Below are positions 10,926-23,929 of a stretch of 64,000 bases of DNA, one piece after another. Source of the DNA: Acestrorhynchus altus. Taxonomy: Eukaryota; Chordata; Actinopteri; Characiformes; Acestrorhynchidae. The position numbers were made by a program, and so were the translations under genes. The stretch spans positions 16,864,620 through 16,928,619 of the forward strand of contig CM067522.1 in the NCBI GenBank assembly GCA_034509495.1, given 5' to 3'. Under the pieces are notes generated by a model. That model worked only from the letters and a program-made list of their open reading frames with translations, ran no database searches and was not told where the DNA came from. Each line of letters begins with the position of its first letter. Within the stretch, counting starts at the first letter, position 1.

Positions 10926-13305
10926 CAACTCACTGAAAAAGCTGGAAGGATTGTAAGGTCCCACTATTGTGGTCTGTATTCACACTAAAAATTAAGATCA
11001 AGGCGGTTTCTGTCCTCCCTGAGCTCACTTTACTACCCCAGTCAAACTCCCTACCTGATACTGTCCCTGGAGCAGGTTGCTCTTGACACCAGAAGCTAGG
11101 TCAGTGAGGGAAGAATAAGGAAAATTAGCACAGGGACCCCCTCCCCCTTTAAAGTGGATGCAAACTAACAGGGGAACACCTCTTTTAAATGGAGGAAAAT
11201 GAGGGTGAGGGACCTCCTGGTCTCTGCAATGTCAATGCACACTCCTGCATCCCAGTTATTAAACAGAATAAAAGGCTACTGAGAGATTGTTTTGAGAATA
11301 TATTAAATATATAACAAAACAAAACGATTAAAAAAACATAGGCAGCTGTGAGATCCGATGAAGTCCCGTACATTCAACTCCACGGTGGATCTCGAGTGTT
11401 TGTAGTGGTACATACACCCTGCACTGGGCTGCATGGGGTTCCCTTGAGAGGGGTTTTCTTTACTTTGCTTCCCCAAAAGGCATGTAGTTTTACACTTTCT
11501 ACGTATGAGAGCTTCAGTCATAGATAATAAAACAGACACCAGACCTGTGTACAGGTCATACAGTATGATCTGACCAGGTCTCATGATTGACTCACCAATC
11601 GCATCTTTCCAACTCTAGTATATCATCATATGTAACATAAACTTTGGCTGTAAGAAGTCCATTCTATTTCCACACGCAGTATTCCTGGAGAACATATTAT
11701 TCAACAACACCCCCCTGAATCCGATCAGTGTGTGTTTCCCGACGGTGTTTTCTGGATCACTGGCCTAATTCGCTGCCTTTGACCAGGAACCTCTGTGCAT
11801 CTCTTGTTTTGTTTCTTTGCCGTTCATTGATGTTCAGCAACTGACCTGCATGTCCCTTGAGTGTTGTATACTCAGTATTTCTAAGGTCAGGCTTGATGGC
11901 TGATAATACGGCTGGAAAAATGGCCTTTTATTACAGAATGTTTGGAGGACTCATGCCACAATGCAACTGAAACCCAATTGTATTGAAAAAGGCATTTGAG
12001 ATCTACAGCTGGAAATGGAGAAGAGAAATGAATGTTAAGAATATTAAGAAACAGTTCCTTTTCCATCCCCAAATGTATTTCCACATTACCTCTTACAAAA
12101 GGTTTGGCAAATGCATTTGCCATTTTCTGTGTCCTCAGTTTTATTTCTGTACATTTACATTTGCGTTTCATCCATGCTGGACTTTGTGTCTGTAATAGAA
12201 CAGTATTTATGCCTTGTGTAGTTCACTATATAGGGAGGAAGGAAGCATTTGTGATTCAGCCATCGTGACAGCCGTATTGAGACCACAGCATTTTTATAAA
12301 CTCTTGTTTTTCCCACCCACACGACGACCCTGACAACAGTGTTTGTTTTCGGAATAAGATTAATGTGAAGCAAGGTATTCCATACACGTCAGTGTTACAT
12401 ACAAATGACCATTTCCCGCAGTTTAAACATTAATATGTCAATGGCACATGCTCCCTGTAATCGGGTGTCATTGTCATTTATTCCTCTATCCATAAAAACT
12501 GTTCAGCCTTCAAAACCCTGGTAGGTACCGATAAATCTCCAGAGTAGCATGCAAAAGGATGGTGGGGAATGTCATTAGATCACGGGGTATATGGAATACT
12601 GATGCTCCATTCTGATTAGACAGAGGATATTTGTTTTCTGGATTTCTTTGAATCTGTTGGTCCAAAATCAAAGAAACAAATGGTTGCTAGGCAGATAGTC
12701 CGTAGCTCAACCAATCATTACAGCCTGTATGGAGACTTTGGATATTTCCATAATGTCCATAATGTCCATAATGTCCACTGAAAGGCAGAAATCACCTTAA
12801 CGGTGTATGTGTATGGGATTGCAACAGGTCCACATACTTTTGCTCATACACTCCCTGTCTCCTCCCTTGGGGTGGATTTCATTTACTGGGGTGGTTATCA
12901 CCCATCTGCCCCTTCGGAGCTCGCTTCCTAGTTCCAGTCGTCAGGGGTGTGTAACATAGTAGCAAAAGGTTCTTTCGCAGTTTAAAGGTTCTTCACACTC
13001 ACATATCTCTTCAACAAACACTGCTCTTTATAGAATCAGGTGGTTATTTTTATGGCGGAACTCTTCAGATCTGGACATACATGGCACACAATCAGTTACA
13101 TTAAATGTTCCCTTAATGGACGAAACCCAGGACCAGAAACTTCAAGGTCTAGATTTAAAGACCTGGTTTCTGTTTAGCACCGTTATTTCTAAGACCTCTA
13201 CATTATAAGAGCTCGGCCTCTATGTGCCTTTGTGTAATTCTGCAGGATAAAGACAATGTGCTTGCCTCATTCATAAACTATGGAGGCCGATGGAATGATG
13301 CTGGC
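10926..13305. other. Intronic DNA, mostly unassigned
   Basis: Holds a small fragment of the GGTTCTT-type repeat near 12960-13060 and a local triplet of TAATGTCCA units at about 12752-12778. Otherwise nothing recognised; short frames on both strands at 11983-12373 overlap one another and lack coding features. Confidence 0.45.
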
Positions 13306-13306
<1 letters not shown>

Positions 13307-13346
<40 letters not shown>

Positions 13347-13349
13347 TGA

Positions 13350-13393
<44 letters not shown>
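13307..13393. repeat. Compound (TG)n(AG)n microsatellite
   Basis: A TG run followed directly by an AG run with single interruptions. Confidence 0.97.
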
Positions 13394-13395
<2 letters not shown>

Positions 13396-13889
13396 CTCTC
13401 TTTAATCTCTGTCTCTCTTCAGAGTCAGAAAAAGCAATTTCCTCAGCGCTGAGAACGGCTTGGTCCCGAACACTAGGTAAAGTTTTGTGTGTGTCTGTAG
13501 CAGCCTGAGGCCCATGACCCAGTTCTGATTAGCCTCTCGTTGCACTAAGAGAACCGTCCACGCTATTCACTGTGTTTCTAACAATGCAGAGTTTTGAATG
13601 GATGAATTATAGAACGCCTTGGTTGCTGCAGAGGAAATGCTTTTCAAAATGGACTGTAGAGTTTGGCCTTTTTGGACTTTATATTTCATGCCCGTCTTAA
13701 CAAAACAAAGTTTTACTGTTAAAGAAGCAAAGAACCTTCCTAACTTTTAATTGAACTTTTAATTTAGGAAGTAAATGTGGACCAATTGGACTGGTCCATT
13801 CAAGAAACATAATGTTCACAGTATCAGAGGCAGCTGCTGGGCTTGCATGGAAATGTGGGACAGGAGTGTTATGGACAAACAAATCATAT

Positions 13890-14190
13890 TAAGATATGTT
13901 TTAGCTGAATAGCGATATATGATATATGATGTGAAAAATACAATATGGAAATTGAAATATTAAAATTTGATCTTTATTTCTTGTTAACACACAGTCATCT
14001 AATAGACCCTCCATGGTGTGTTCCTGGAAACGCATGCAAGTGAGGTGGAGGGGAGCAGAGTAGAGGAGGAGCTGAGAGCAGGGGGTGGAGCTGAAAAAAC
14101 GTTTTCTGCAGAATTAAAATGGAGCGTTTTTTAATAACTTTAAGACTCAATATAAATTATATCACCTCAGTCCATATCCCTCTCTGTTTA
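13890..14190 (-). mobile_element. Miniature element related to the GGCTGGGC family (copy 3, degenerate)
   Basis: Contains GGGGAGCAGAGTAGAGGAGG and a terminal GATATATGATATATGA zone, the reverse-complement layout of the copies at 7013 and 10614. The outer ends have decayed. Confidence 0.45.
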
Positions 14191-14489
14191 TATAGAAATT
14201 ACATTTGAATGCCCACTTTTTCGTAGGCTTTCTTTCGAAATATAAATCCCATCAAAGCTGCCAGAGTCGCTTGTCTGTTCAGACGGCCAGTTCTAGCACT
14301 GTGGATCGAGGAATGTTAAATTCTTATGCAGCTTTAGAAATGGAATGTCCCATCCATCTGGCACCCTCTATAATTTACATTGCCTTCCCATCAGCATGCT
14401 GACCATTGTTCAGCCTCACCCTCAAGATTTATACATGAATGGCCATTCAAATATATACACTCATCATCAGTTTTCACACTAAAGCTCAC

Positions 14490-15075
14490 AACCAATGATG
14501 TTGTGCCAGACTGTCATGGAGGCAGTGGGTCATCTTTAGTGTGTCCTGCTTTTGTCTTGGTGGAAACGGCCAATGAATCTGTGTGTGGAAGCATCCTGAT
14601 CAGTACCAAGATCAGTTTAATGTCGCGTCTCATGACCAGAAGGCCTGGTGTCATGGTTTTGTATGATGCTGAATCACCTTTGGTCTTCATTACAGGCACT
14701 TTGACAGCCCAACAAGTTAACGAGGTCCTGCATCCAGTGACCCTACCTTTTTTGCACCCTCTGGTGCTCTGTTCCAACAGGACAACGCTTGTGCACATAC
14801 TGCTGCCGTCTCAAGAGCCTGCCTTGAAGACACAGACACATCATGGCCAGTTGCATCACCAGACGTATCCCAGAGTGAAAATGTGTGGGATGCTACTGGA
14901 GGCTCTATCAACACTCCACACCTACCACACAATCTGCATGAACAAGCTGCATGGGACGGATTATCACAGCACACCTTTAGGAACCTTGGAAACATTATTC
15001 TGAAACGCCTGGCATGTTGCGTTAAACCCAACGCCATATTGAGAGACACTATTTGTGTATGTGTAGATCAATAAA
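14490..15075 (+). pseudogene. Tc1-like transposase remnant (C-terminal part)
   Basis: Across shifting frames the translation keeps landmarks of a Tc1-like DDE transposase in the right order: CFCLGGNG, SPLVFITGTLTAQ, FQQDNACAHTA (around the second catalytic Asp), and WPVASPDVSQSENVWD (before the third catalytic acid). Frame changes between them and internal stops show it is dead. The N-terminal DNA-binding part was not found immediately upstream; the flank at about 14205-14490 may be part of the same element or another repeat. A second copy of this subfamily is on the - strand at 35215-35575, and scrambled ends lie near 31020-31165. It is intronic and not part of whirlin. Confidence 0.75.
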
Positions 15076-15439
15076 CGTTGCCCAGATCAGTTTATTTAAT
15101 CATGTGTTCTTCCTGGTACACTTTATCTTCCTTGCCAATAGCAAGGCATTCCCACATTCCCTTCTGGGTACAGCTATTTTTGGATGGTGAATACAGAAGC
15201 AGAAGTTGTTACTGTGATAATGCAGAGAGAAGACTAATGAAGTTAGTGTCAAAAGAGTGGTGTAACAGTTATTAATGGCATGTTCACTAGCAGAAAAAAA
15301 GAAGCTGTTGCCAGAGTGTAGCTTCTTTTATGACCTTGTGTAATAGACCTGTCTGTGTTTATGTAAAAGTGACAGTAATGGAGAAATATGGAAAGACAAA
15401 GAGAGATACCTACAGTTCGGGCCAAGGCCAAGGAGACTG

Positions 15440-15500
15440 GATGAAAAGAAAAGTACAGAGTGTGTGTGTGTGTGTGAGAGAGAGAGAGATAGAGAGAGTT
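15440..15500. repeat. Short compound (TG)n(AG)n microsatellite
   Basis: TG run then AGAGAG with a GATAG interruption. Confidence 0.9.
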
Positions 15501-15839
15501 TGAAGTAGAGGAGAGAAGTACTTCTCCATGCAGATTAAAAGTGACAGCCAATTTACCTGTTCGCTCCAGAACACACCCATCAGGCCTCTACCCTCGCCAG
15601 GAGCTGAATCCTATTTAAAAGTGTGCATATCTTAAGCAGGCCTCCAGCTAGACTTAAACAATGCCTGCTTTTCCAATTTACAGAACATGCACACCTACTC
15701 CAGTCAGATTTCTGTGTTATAAAGATAAAGTGGCATTTTGACAACAGCCATTTTAGCTGTTGAAACGCGAAAGCCCTAAATTACACATTTTATACAATGT
15801 TGGTGTGATTTGTAAAAGCTGCACATCACGAGACACTGC

Positions 15840-16800
15840 TAGTGCATTGTAGAATACTATAATGCAGTTATTGCAGTATCGTAATTGTGCATTATATGGT
15901 ACTGGTGCAGCATAGAGTAACATTGCACTGCAGTGGTTCAGTGTGTATATATACGGCACTTCTGTGTGTGTCACTGGTGTAGTATAGTGCAGTATATGGC
16001 TGTATATTGCTAAATGTATTAGCAGTTCTGTGTCTGTTAGTAGTGCAGCAAAGAGTAACGGTGTAGTATGGAATATTATTGTAGTGCAGAGTAATAGGCT
16101 ACTTTATGGCAGTAGTTCGAGATCTAGTATCAAAACTGTCAGGAGTGCAGTATAGGGTAATAGTGCAGTATAGAGTAATAGTGCAGTATAGGGTAATAGT
16201 GCAGTATAGAGTAATAGTGAAGTGTGTGGCTGTAGTGCAGTATATAGTAACAATGCTGTCAGTAATGCAGTACAGAATAATAGTGCAGTGCAGAGTAATA
16301 GTGCAGTACAGAGTAATAGTGCAGTATAGAGTAATAGTGCAGTATAGAGTAATAGTGCAGTATAGAGTAATAGTGAAGTGTGTGGCTGTAGTGCAGTGTA
16401 TAGTAACAATGCTGTCAGTAATGCAGTACAGAGTAATAGTGCAGTATAGAGTAATAGTGCAGTATAGAGTGATAGTGCAGTACAGAGTAATAGTGCAGTA
16501 TAGAGTGATAGTGCAGTATAGAGTAATAGTGCAGCATGTGGCTGTAGTGCAGCATATAGCAATGCTGTGTCTGTCAGTAATGCAACACAGGGTAATAGTG
16601 TAGTGTAGAGTAATAGTGCAGCATGTGGCTGTAGTAAAGTGTACAGTGGCAATGTTACAGTGTATAGTAGCACAGTGTATAGTATTCTGTTAGTAGTATA
16701 GAGTTGTATATGTCTACTATGCAGTATAGAGGAATAGTGCAGTATAGAGTTGTATAATGTATATAGTTAGGGTGATAGTATAGGGTGATAGTGCACTTCA
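15840..16800. repeat. 18-bp minisatellite array (AGTGCAGTATAGAGTAAT)n
   Basis: The core at 16135-16640 is built of 18-bp units with variants (AGTGCAGTACAGAGTAAT, AGTGCAGTATAGGGTAAT). A longer segment with GAAGTGTGTGGCTGTAGTGC and AACAATGCTGTCAGTAATGC occurs twice (about 16214-16270 and 16372-16425) and degenerately a third time, showing higher-order duplication. The flanks from 15840 and to 16800 hold looser matches. Because the unit is a multiple of three, long repetitive frames exist on both strands; these are artefacts. Confidence 0.9.
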
Positions 16801-17027
16801 CAGGGTGATATAGATTTGCTGTGATGTTTCACAGACTTTAAATCATCCGTAGACGTAGTAAAATGATGTAGAGATCAGCAGATGATCGTAAAACGATTGA
16901 GAAATGTGTGGCATCGATTTCAGAAAGTGGTGATCAAGTCCTCTGTGTTTGGCTTATATGTTTTCAAATATACAGTAAATTATATTTGCATAAAATTACA
17001 TGTGAATGTGTGTTGCAGCAGTATGGT

Positions 17028-17030
17028 GTT

Positions 17031-17098
<68 letters not shown>

Positions 17099-17176
17099 TT
17101 GAGGCAAAGTCCTGCACTGACGTCTGCTCCAGCCTCTCCTCATCTTCTGCACTTCAGCATACAAACCAGTTCTGTC

Positions 17177-17240
<64 letters not shown>

Positions 17241-17248
17241 CTATCTCT

Positions 17249-17298
<50 letters not shown>

Positions 17299-17327
17299 CA
17301 CACACATAATGGAGCACACACATGGGC

Positions 17328-17392
<65 letters not shown>

Positions 17393-17510
17393 CAGGAGAG
17401 CTCTCTTTAGGAACACTTCACTTCAGCTGGTGTGTGGGGCCAAACTGCAGCAGTGCATTTATAGAATAACAGCACTCATCTCCTTCTGATAGAACAAGGA
17501 CCAAACCATA

Positions 17511-17559
<49 letters not shown>

Positions 17560-17560
17560 G
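17028..17560. repeat. Microsatellite cluster: (TG)n(AG)n, (CT)n, (CA)n
   Basis: Runs: TG/AG at 17028-17096, CT at 17186-17248, CA at 17250-17297, CA at 17330-17391 and CT at 17510-17557. About 130 bp between the first and second runs is non-repetitive. Open frames over this region are simple-sequence artefacts. Confidence 0.95.
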
Positions 17561-18396
17561 CTGAGTCACTGCCTTTCTTTAGGAAAAACACACAAATGCA
17601 TGTTAACTCTAAACCTTTTTCTTTGCTCTAATGAATTAAGCTACCAAATATAATGAAGCGCTGAATCTTTAAAATCTGGGTCATCCTGTTTTTTTTTTTT
17701 TATCTAGGTCAGAAATGTTGCGTTTTTCGGGGTCAAGATGTAACTCTACAGCAAGCTTAAAGCATCTGTAAACGTAATTTATAGTGACATTAATGGATGC
17801 TGTCTGTGTTTTAATGTTGAAAGAATCTTTTATGTGCTTCCTTTCATGGTGTGCTAGCATTTAATGGAACGATAAACAATCTAATTAAAATTTGGGCAAC
17901 ATAAATGCTTTAAACACCCACACACATAACACGTCTCAGATTCATTTAGAGCCAGACTGTAAGTAGATATGGTCTGAAATTGAAGGTACACCAGCAGCTG
18001 GGCTCTCATCTTGTCTAGATGTTACTTTTGAGGTCATTAAAGGATGGTCAGCTTGATTAAATCATTGATAATTACATCTTGAAGGACCTTGTCCTTGACC
18101 AGCATGTTTGAATCAAAAATCAGCTGACAGAATGGCCCATTACCATATTAGGGGTGGGTTATATGGTAAAACTATAATATCAGGATAATATTTATTATAA
18201 TACAAAAATACAGAAATATCAGCAGATTTTAAACAAGTCTATTCAAACTTAGTACCCTGATTTCCTTTCAGTGTACCAGTTCAAAATGACTAATTACACT
18301 CTAATTCATTGTATTGGTCTGTTCTTTAAGCATCAATAATGTCCACAATATGCTCAAAATATTTTGTGCATCACAGTAAAAAAATGATCATAAAGT

Positions 18397-18970
18397 ATGT
18401 CATGTCTCTGTTGTGTTCTAGTCCTGTGCACCTCTTGTCTCCGTTTGTCTCCTTGTTTCCCATGTGCTCCTAGCACATGCCTTGTGTTTGTTTTGGTCCT
18501 GTCTCCTCCCTCGCCCTGTACCCCGGCCCCTTCATTATCGTGTCCCAGGTGTGGTCAGTGTTGTGTTGTATTTAAGACCCTTTGGTCAGTCCTTTTGTTT
18601 CCATCATGGTGTTTGTCAGTAGAGGTTCTGTCCGTTTGTGTGTTTGTACGTCTGTTCCCATACTGTTTCTTTGTTTGTCTAGATCAGGGGTCGGCAACTT
18701 GCGGCTCAATATATCCTTATACTGCAGCTCCGCGTGGCTTAGGAACATAAATTAGAAGCATTTCATTGAAGTGTATATTATGTGTTGGTTCTTTTTAAAA
18801 AAATTTGTTTTAAATTAGTTCTAGATTATTGTGATATGAAATATTTGTGGCTCCCAGTGTTTTATTTTGGGTGTTAAAGGTTGCCGAACCCTTATCTGCA
18901 TTAAGTATTAGTGGTTTTTGTGTTAGTTTGAGTTCTTCAGGTGCAGGTTTGTTTTCCTTTATGTTAGTAA
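18397..18970 (+). mobile_element. Dispersed repeat (TGTCATGTCTCTGTTGTG type), interrupted by an hAT-like miniature element
   Basis: The host repeat runs from about 18397 to 18680 and seems to resume at about 18895. The reverse complement of 33985-34235 has the same order of motifs (TGTCATGTTCTTGT, CTTGTCTCCTCCCTTG, then a C/T-rich body), so it is a dispersed family. The family is common in fish, but I cannot name its class. Confidence 0.5.
18686..18890 (+). mobile_element. hAT-like miniature element (nested)
   Basis: Begins CAGGGGTCGGCAACTTGCGG and ends GGTTGCCGAACCCTTA, imperfect inverted termini typical of hAT elements (CAGGGGTCGGCAACC type). Flanks TCTAGAT and TCTGCAT could be a decayed 8-bp target-site duplication. 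The interior is about 180 bp, AT-rich and without a transposase. It lies within the repeat described at 18397-18970. Confidence 0.7.
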
Positions 18971-19419
18971 ATCCTCAACCGCAGCGTTTACCACTGCTTC
19001 CCTAGATTTTGTCCGTTCAGCTCACAACCCCGACAAAATTCGATCACCCAAAATGACTGTTTACCAATGAAATCTTTCCAATATGACTGCATACCAGTGA
19101 AATTGTCAAATTTGGTTGTAGATCAAAAAAATTCTTTCTAATCCGGCTGTATACCAATAAACAATTGTTTGTCCAGAACCGTGTCCAAACTGCCTACAGA
19201 CAGTATGCTGTATATTTAAATAAAAAGCTTTAATTCTTGAGTTTCCACATCATATTTTGAAAAGACGGTACTCTGTAGATTGTCTTTCCTCAGGAAACTA
19301 AATAATTTCCACACAGTTGTACTCAGGTGGTAACCTGCACAACTGACATTATATATATATATTTGTACAAAAATATCTCAATGTATCAATATTAATATAT
19401 CGCCCAGCCCTAGTTTCAA

Positions 19420-20419
19420 CTGTTTTTTTTTTTTTTTTTTTTTCATAGAAAAATTATTTATGGGACCAAAATTGCTTCTTCTTCTGCCTCCCTCCAAAGA
19501 CCCTCTTTGATAATCTTTTTTAAGTCCAGAGTGTGCCCACTTCTGAGGTCCAAGCTTAATTTCTGAGTTTGCTGTGATAGATGTGAATCATTTATTCTGG
19601 AGTTTGTTGTGTCTCTTTGCTTCTATCCCCAGAGGCACGCAGCCTGCTGTTGAGTGCCTTCATTTCAGAGAGGCTGCAGCATTTCTAATTCTTTCCCTCC
19701 CCGTGGAGGACCCGCACACCCTGTCTCCGGCGAGAATGAGGGGAACAAAACCTAGTGGACACTTAAAAAAAACACAGTGGAGAGGAGAGAGAGAAGAGCC
19801 AAAAAGAGAAACTACTGCTTGATTTATTGTGGAAGGGTTTCACTTTGGCTCTCCTCTGTTGACGGGAATGTTGCGTTGTATCCTGAAGAAGAGGTTACAT
19901 AACTTATTTACCGCTTGTCCACACACCGGCGGCCAGAGCTATTCTGAAACGTGGAAATGCTTTTTTTTTTTGTCTTTTTCAGAAAGTTCTGTCCATGACA
20001 GGTGCACAGCTCTTTTTTTTCTCAGCTGAGCCGTAGTCCACCAACCTACTTTCCTCTTCCTTGCGGCTGTTAAACAGTGTTTCTGGGTCTGCAGTCTATA
20101 GGGGGTAGTGAACGTACTGCCAGAGCCTGTGCGGACTGTTCTGGATCTGTCCACTCATGCTCCTCTGAGAGAGAGCAGCAGCATTAGAATGCAGGATTGA
20201 AAGTGCTCTCAGATTGAACACTTAAAATTGTGTGACATTCATTTCAATTTAGTTTGAATGAATATGAGTTTGTATTATTTCAGATCCTTTTGTTAATTCT
20301 CGAAATTGAATTTGGAATCTGCAGCTTCGGGAGTTTTTAGTTCTGGATGAGATTTACTTACATATTTGAAACAAAAAGTGAAGATAGAATCAGTTTCTGT
20401 TTTCAAAATCACACACACA

Positions 20420-20459
<40 letters not shown>

Positions 20460-21925
20460 TTCTATTTAATGTCTGGCCAAATTCTATCCAACGTCTGACC
20501 ACATGTATCCAACAAATTGTCACTGAAAGATGACCATAGTCTAACCGAATTCTGTCCAACTCTGACTGTAGTTTAACTAAATTCTCTTTGACCAAATTGT
20601 TCAACCCATGACAAACAAATTCTCTTCAGACCTGTCCAAAGTCTGACTGAACTGATTTTTAAATGTTGATTTTACTGTCTGATTCAACATTTGTGAGTGG
20701 AATTATTTACCTTTAAATGTGTGATTTACCGTCTGCAAGCAAGACATGCGTTTTAAAGTGTTAGTGCTCCTTTACAAATCAAAGCCCGATACCCATTCAC
20801 TTCACTGTTCCAATGTAGTGCATGTAGAGCTTTTCATGGCTTTAAACGATTTGGCTCCAGGATGTGGAGGATCCAGTTTACTGAATCTTTCATTTAAGTA
20901 TGAATTTCCTGAAACAGGTTGCCATTAAGCAATTTTCTGGCACAGCAAATCTTCTGAGCGCATCCAAATTCATCATGCTGTCACTCTGACGGTCACTCAC
21001 TCTCACTTTCGCCTTCTGTTTTGGCTCCAGATCGCTGTGATGTAGCAGAAATTATATACTCTAAACACTATGATAATGAGCATCATAAAAACCCAAAAGA
21101 GACAGTAAAAACTCAATTCTGCTTTGGCATGAGTCTTGCAAAGCTTGGAAGCTGGACATAGCTCTGTATGGCTTTCGGGTGTTGTTCTGTAGAAACCCTT
21201 TCATAAGCTGTGTTTATTGAACAAACTGCTATAATCAGATTTGCCTTCATTATGTGGTCAGATTTGTGTGTATACCCTTTATCAGTATGTGACCATGTGT
21301 TGAAATGGGTGGAATGGATTGGGTTGTAGGTGCGGTTTTTCGTATTTGAAAGCTCAAATGTGCAGTAAAGGTCTGATTCGTGGAATCTAATTTAAGGGAA
21401 TGTACTCTGGTCGGTTTTTATAAGGAGCCATACAGCTCACTCCGTGCATGCTAACTGAGCCGCCTGACCACTACTAATAAAGCTCTGATTTTATGAGACC
21501 ACCACTGGTGAGAACACTCCTGAAAGTGAGTGTAAAAAATCAATGGACCCCCGTAGTTTTATGAATACCATCTAACTATTGAAATGCATTGCATCATACT
21601 TATAGTAGCATGAGAAGTTAATAATGGTTAATGGGTTGTTTGCTAGACCTAGGCCTGTCATTTACACTGTCAGCTTTCTATACAATTTATAGGCATGACC
21701 TCGATCGTTTTTGCTGACCTCAATATCAGAGAGTACATTAATGTGAATGAGCCTGGCCAGATCCCCTGTTTTCCCCCTGTAATCGAGTCTCTGTGTCCGT
21801 AAGCCTCCTGCTGAGCCATTGAGGGTTGACTTAATAGAAACCGTTAATAGAGTTTATAGTGAAACTCTAAATATATAAAATATATCAAATCTAAAATATA
21901 TAGATTCACCAGTGATATTCGTGGA
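19420..21925. other. Intronic DNA, mostly unassigned
   Basis: Includes a T-rich run (19424-19443), a (CA)n microsatellite (20408-20457) and degenerate short repeats around CAAATTCTATCCAAC and TGACCATAGTCTAACC (20455-20650). Similar AC-rich quasi-repeats (TTTACCAATGAAAT, ATACCAGTGAAAT) occur at 19025-19175. No coding exon recognised. Confidence 0.5.
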
Positions 21926-21928
21926 AAA

Positions 21929-22452
21929 CAGGGGTTGGACAATGAAACTGAAACCCCTGGTTTTACACCACAATAATGTATTAGTACGGTGTACTAGGGC
22001 CTCCTTTTGTGGCCAATACAGCGTCAATTTGTCTTGAGAAGGACATTTTTTTGATCATATCCAGGTTAGCACCCAAACATCCCTTTCAGACAGCTTCCTC
22101 TTGCGTCCACAGTTAATCCTGTTGGACGTGGTTGGTCCTTCTTGGTGGTGCTGACATCACCCTGGATACCGTGGCTCTTGATACATCACAAAGACTTGCT
22201 GTCTTGGTCACAGATGCGCCAGCAAGACGTGCACCAACAATTTGTCCTCTTTTGAACTCTGGTATGTCCCCCATAATGTTGTGTGCATTGCAATATTTTG
22301 AGCAGAACTGTGCTCTTACCTGCTAATTGAACCTTCACACTCTGCTCTTACTGGTGCAATTAATGAAGACTGGCCACCAGGCTGCTCCAATTTAGCCATG
22401 AAACCTCCCACAGTAACATTACAGGCGTTTCAGTTTCATTGTCCAACCCCTG
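21929..22452. mobile_element. 524-bp DNA transposon derivative with perfect 26-bp terminal inverted repeats
   Basis: The left end begins CAGGGGTTGGACAATGAAAC. Its first 26 bases (21929-21954) are exactly the reverse complement of the last 26 (22427-22452), and partial symmetry continues inward. The interior has no intact transposase; a 64-codon frame at 22132-22326 is probably the remnant or antisense of one. Termini and size fit a non-autonomous Tc1/mariner-like element, but the expected TA duplication is not intact (AA on both sides). Confidence 0.8.
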
Positions 22453-22933
22453 AATGTCTGGAGAAGCTGTGCTACCAATCCTGTATGAGGGCCGTAGCTG
22501 CGTTCTAACACTGTGGAAGGGAGGTGGAATGAGGCCGGTAGCTAATGTACTAACATTCTAGATGATTTTGGACGAGGGATGAATCCAGCTTAATTGCACC
22601 ATAGTAGAGATGTTTTAACGTCGATCAATGATGACCATGAAATGACGCATCTGATTATGTCCTGCCAAGTAGAGGCCAGTCCTCCAGAACCCCAAAGAGC
22701 TCGAAGTAAAGAGGTGGTGCTAAAGGGCACAACAAAGCTGAGACACAGAAACTGGAAGGAACACATCTGTTTAATGAATCTGGCTCCACTGTGGGTTCAC
22801 GTCATGATTCTAACTCACAGATCTGTTTTACTCACAGTAAAGATAACTACTGCAGCTCCGGCTCACACAATATCCTCCATATTCAGCTTTAACTACTTTT
22901 TACAGATAAACAGATGGCGGTATAATAAGAGCA

Positions 22934-22935
<2 letters not shown>

Positions 22936-22998
<63 letters not shown>

Positions 22999-23012
22999 AA
23001 GAGAGAGAGCAC
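22936..23012. repeat. Compound (TG)n(AG)n microsatellite
   Basis: TG run to 22982, then AG run with one AAA interruption. Confidence 0.97.
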
Positions 23013-23395
23013 ACGAGAGACAGTTATGAGATTTTATCCATATTTCATCATAAATTAGATATAATTTATTTTCTGAACTAAGCAGTAGTGAGGCCATGTT
23101 TACATCACTAATTAAAATCACTAATATGGGAGGAAGTTGGGGCCAAACTCATTAAAATGCATGAATGCATAAACAAAAAATTAACGTGTTAAAGTATCCA
23201 GATTAATCAGGTGCGTTGATATGTTAATTTCGACAACACTAATTTATATATATGCGCAGTTATACCTGTTGGGAGGCGACTCCATATTTATTCTTATGGA
23301 TTTAGAATGCAATGTCATATAAGCTTCTGTAGGTGTCCCAATACTTTTGTCCATGTACTATTCATATTTTGTATGTTGGGGCCAAACTTGATAAA

Positions 23396-23445
<50 letters not shown>

Positions 23446-23447
23446 AT
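23396..23447. repeat. (CA)n(TA)n microsatellite
   Basis: ACACACACA followed by about 40 bp of TA, between two end fragments of the CCCAATACTTTTGTCC miniature family. Confidence 0.95.
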
Positions 23448-23929
23448 GTATACCAGTACTTTTGTCCATATACTGTCCATGTGATGTATATACTATACTG
23501 TATATACACACATTGTATACTATATTGTACTATATAACAAAATCATCTACTATACAAAACTTATCAGTGATGTATTCCTGCTTTATATTTGTGCTCCATT
23601 ACATCGATAATTAATCTGAAGGCCACCAATTATTATCTTTCCTATATGAGTAATTCATTGCCCATCTTCCAGTGGCTGTGGCACCCTGTCTGCAGGACTT
23701 CAGGCAGCAGAATTCAAGCAGTCAGAGATCAGCCAGAGTCACATGAAGCTCGGTAGGCTGAACATCACCAGCCGTGTCACTGTCCATCATGGCTGTGTTC
23801 ATGGAGCTGTCTGAACTCTCTGAACTCTGCCTTTGCATCTTGTGGCAGAAACAGTCGTGAGTGCTCTGTCAGACTGAGAGCTGGGAGCAACTAGTCCTAC
23901 ATTAATCCTACACTGCTCTGTCTACGTAT

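Noticed and set aside
16104..16673. 189- and 165-codon frames with hexapeptide repeats on the two strands
   Set aside because: Both are products of the 18-bp minisatellite, whose length is a multiple of three.
15840..16800. CRISPR-like spaced repeats
   Set aside because: Units abut without spacers and the genome is vertebrate; ordinary minisatellite.
16882..17469. 195-codon frame on + strand
   Set aside because: Mostly translated TG, AG, CT and CA microsatellites.
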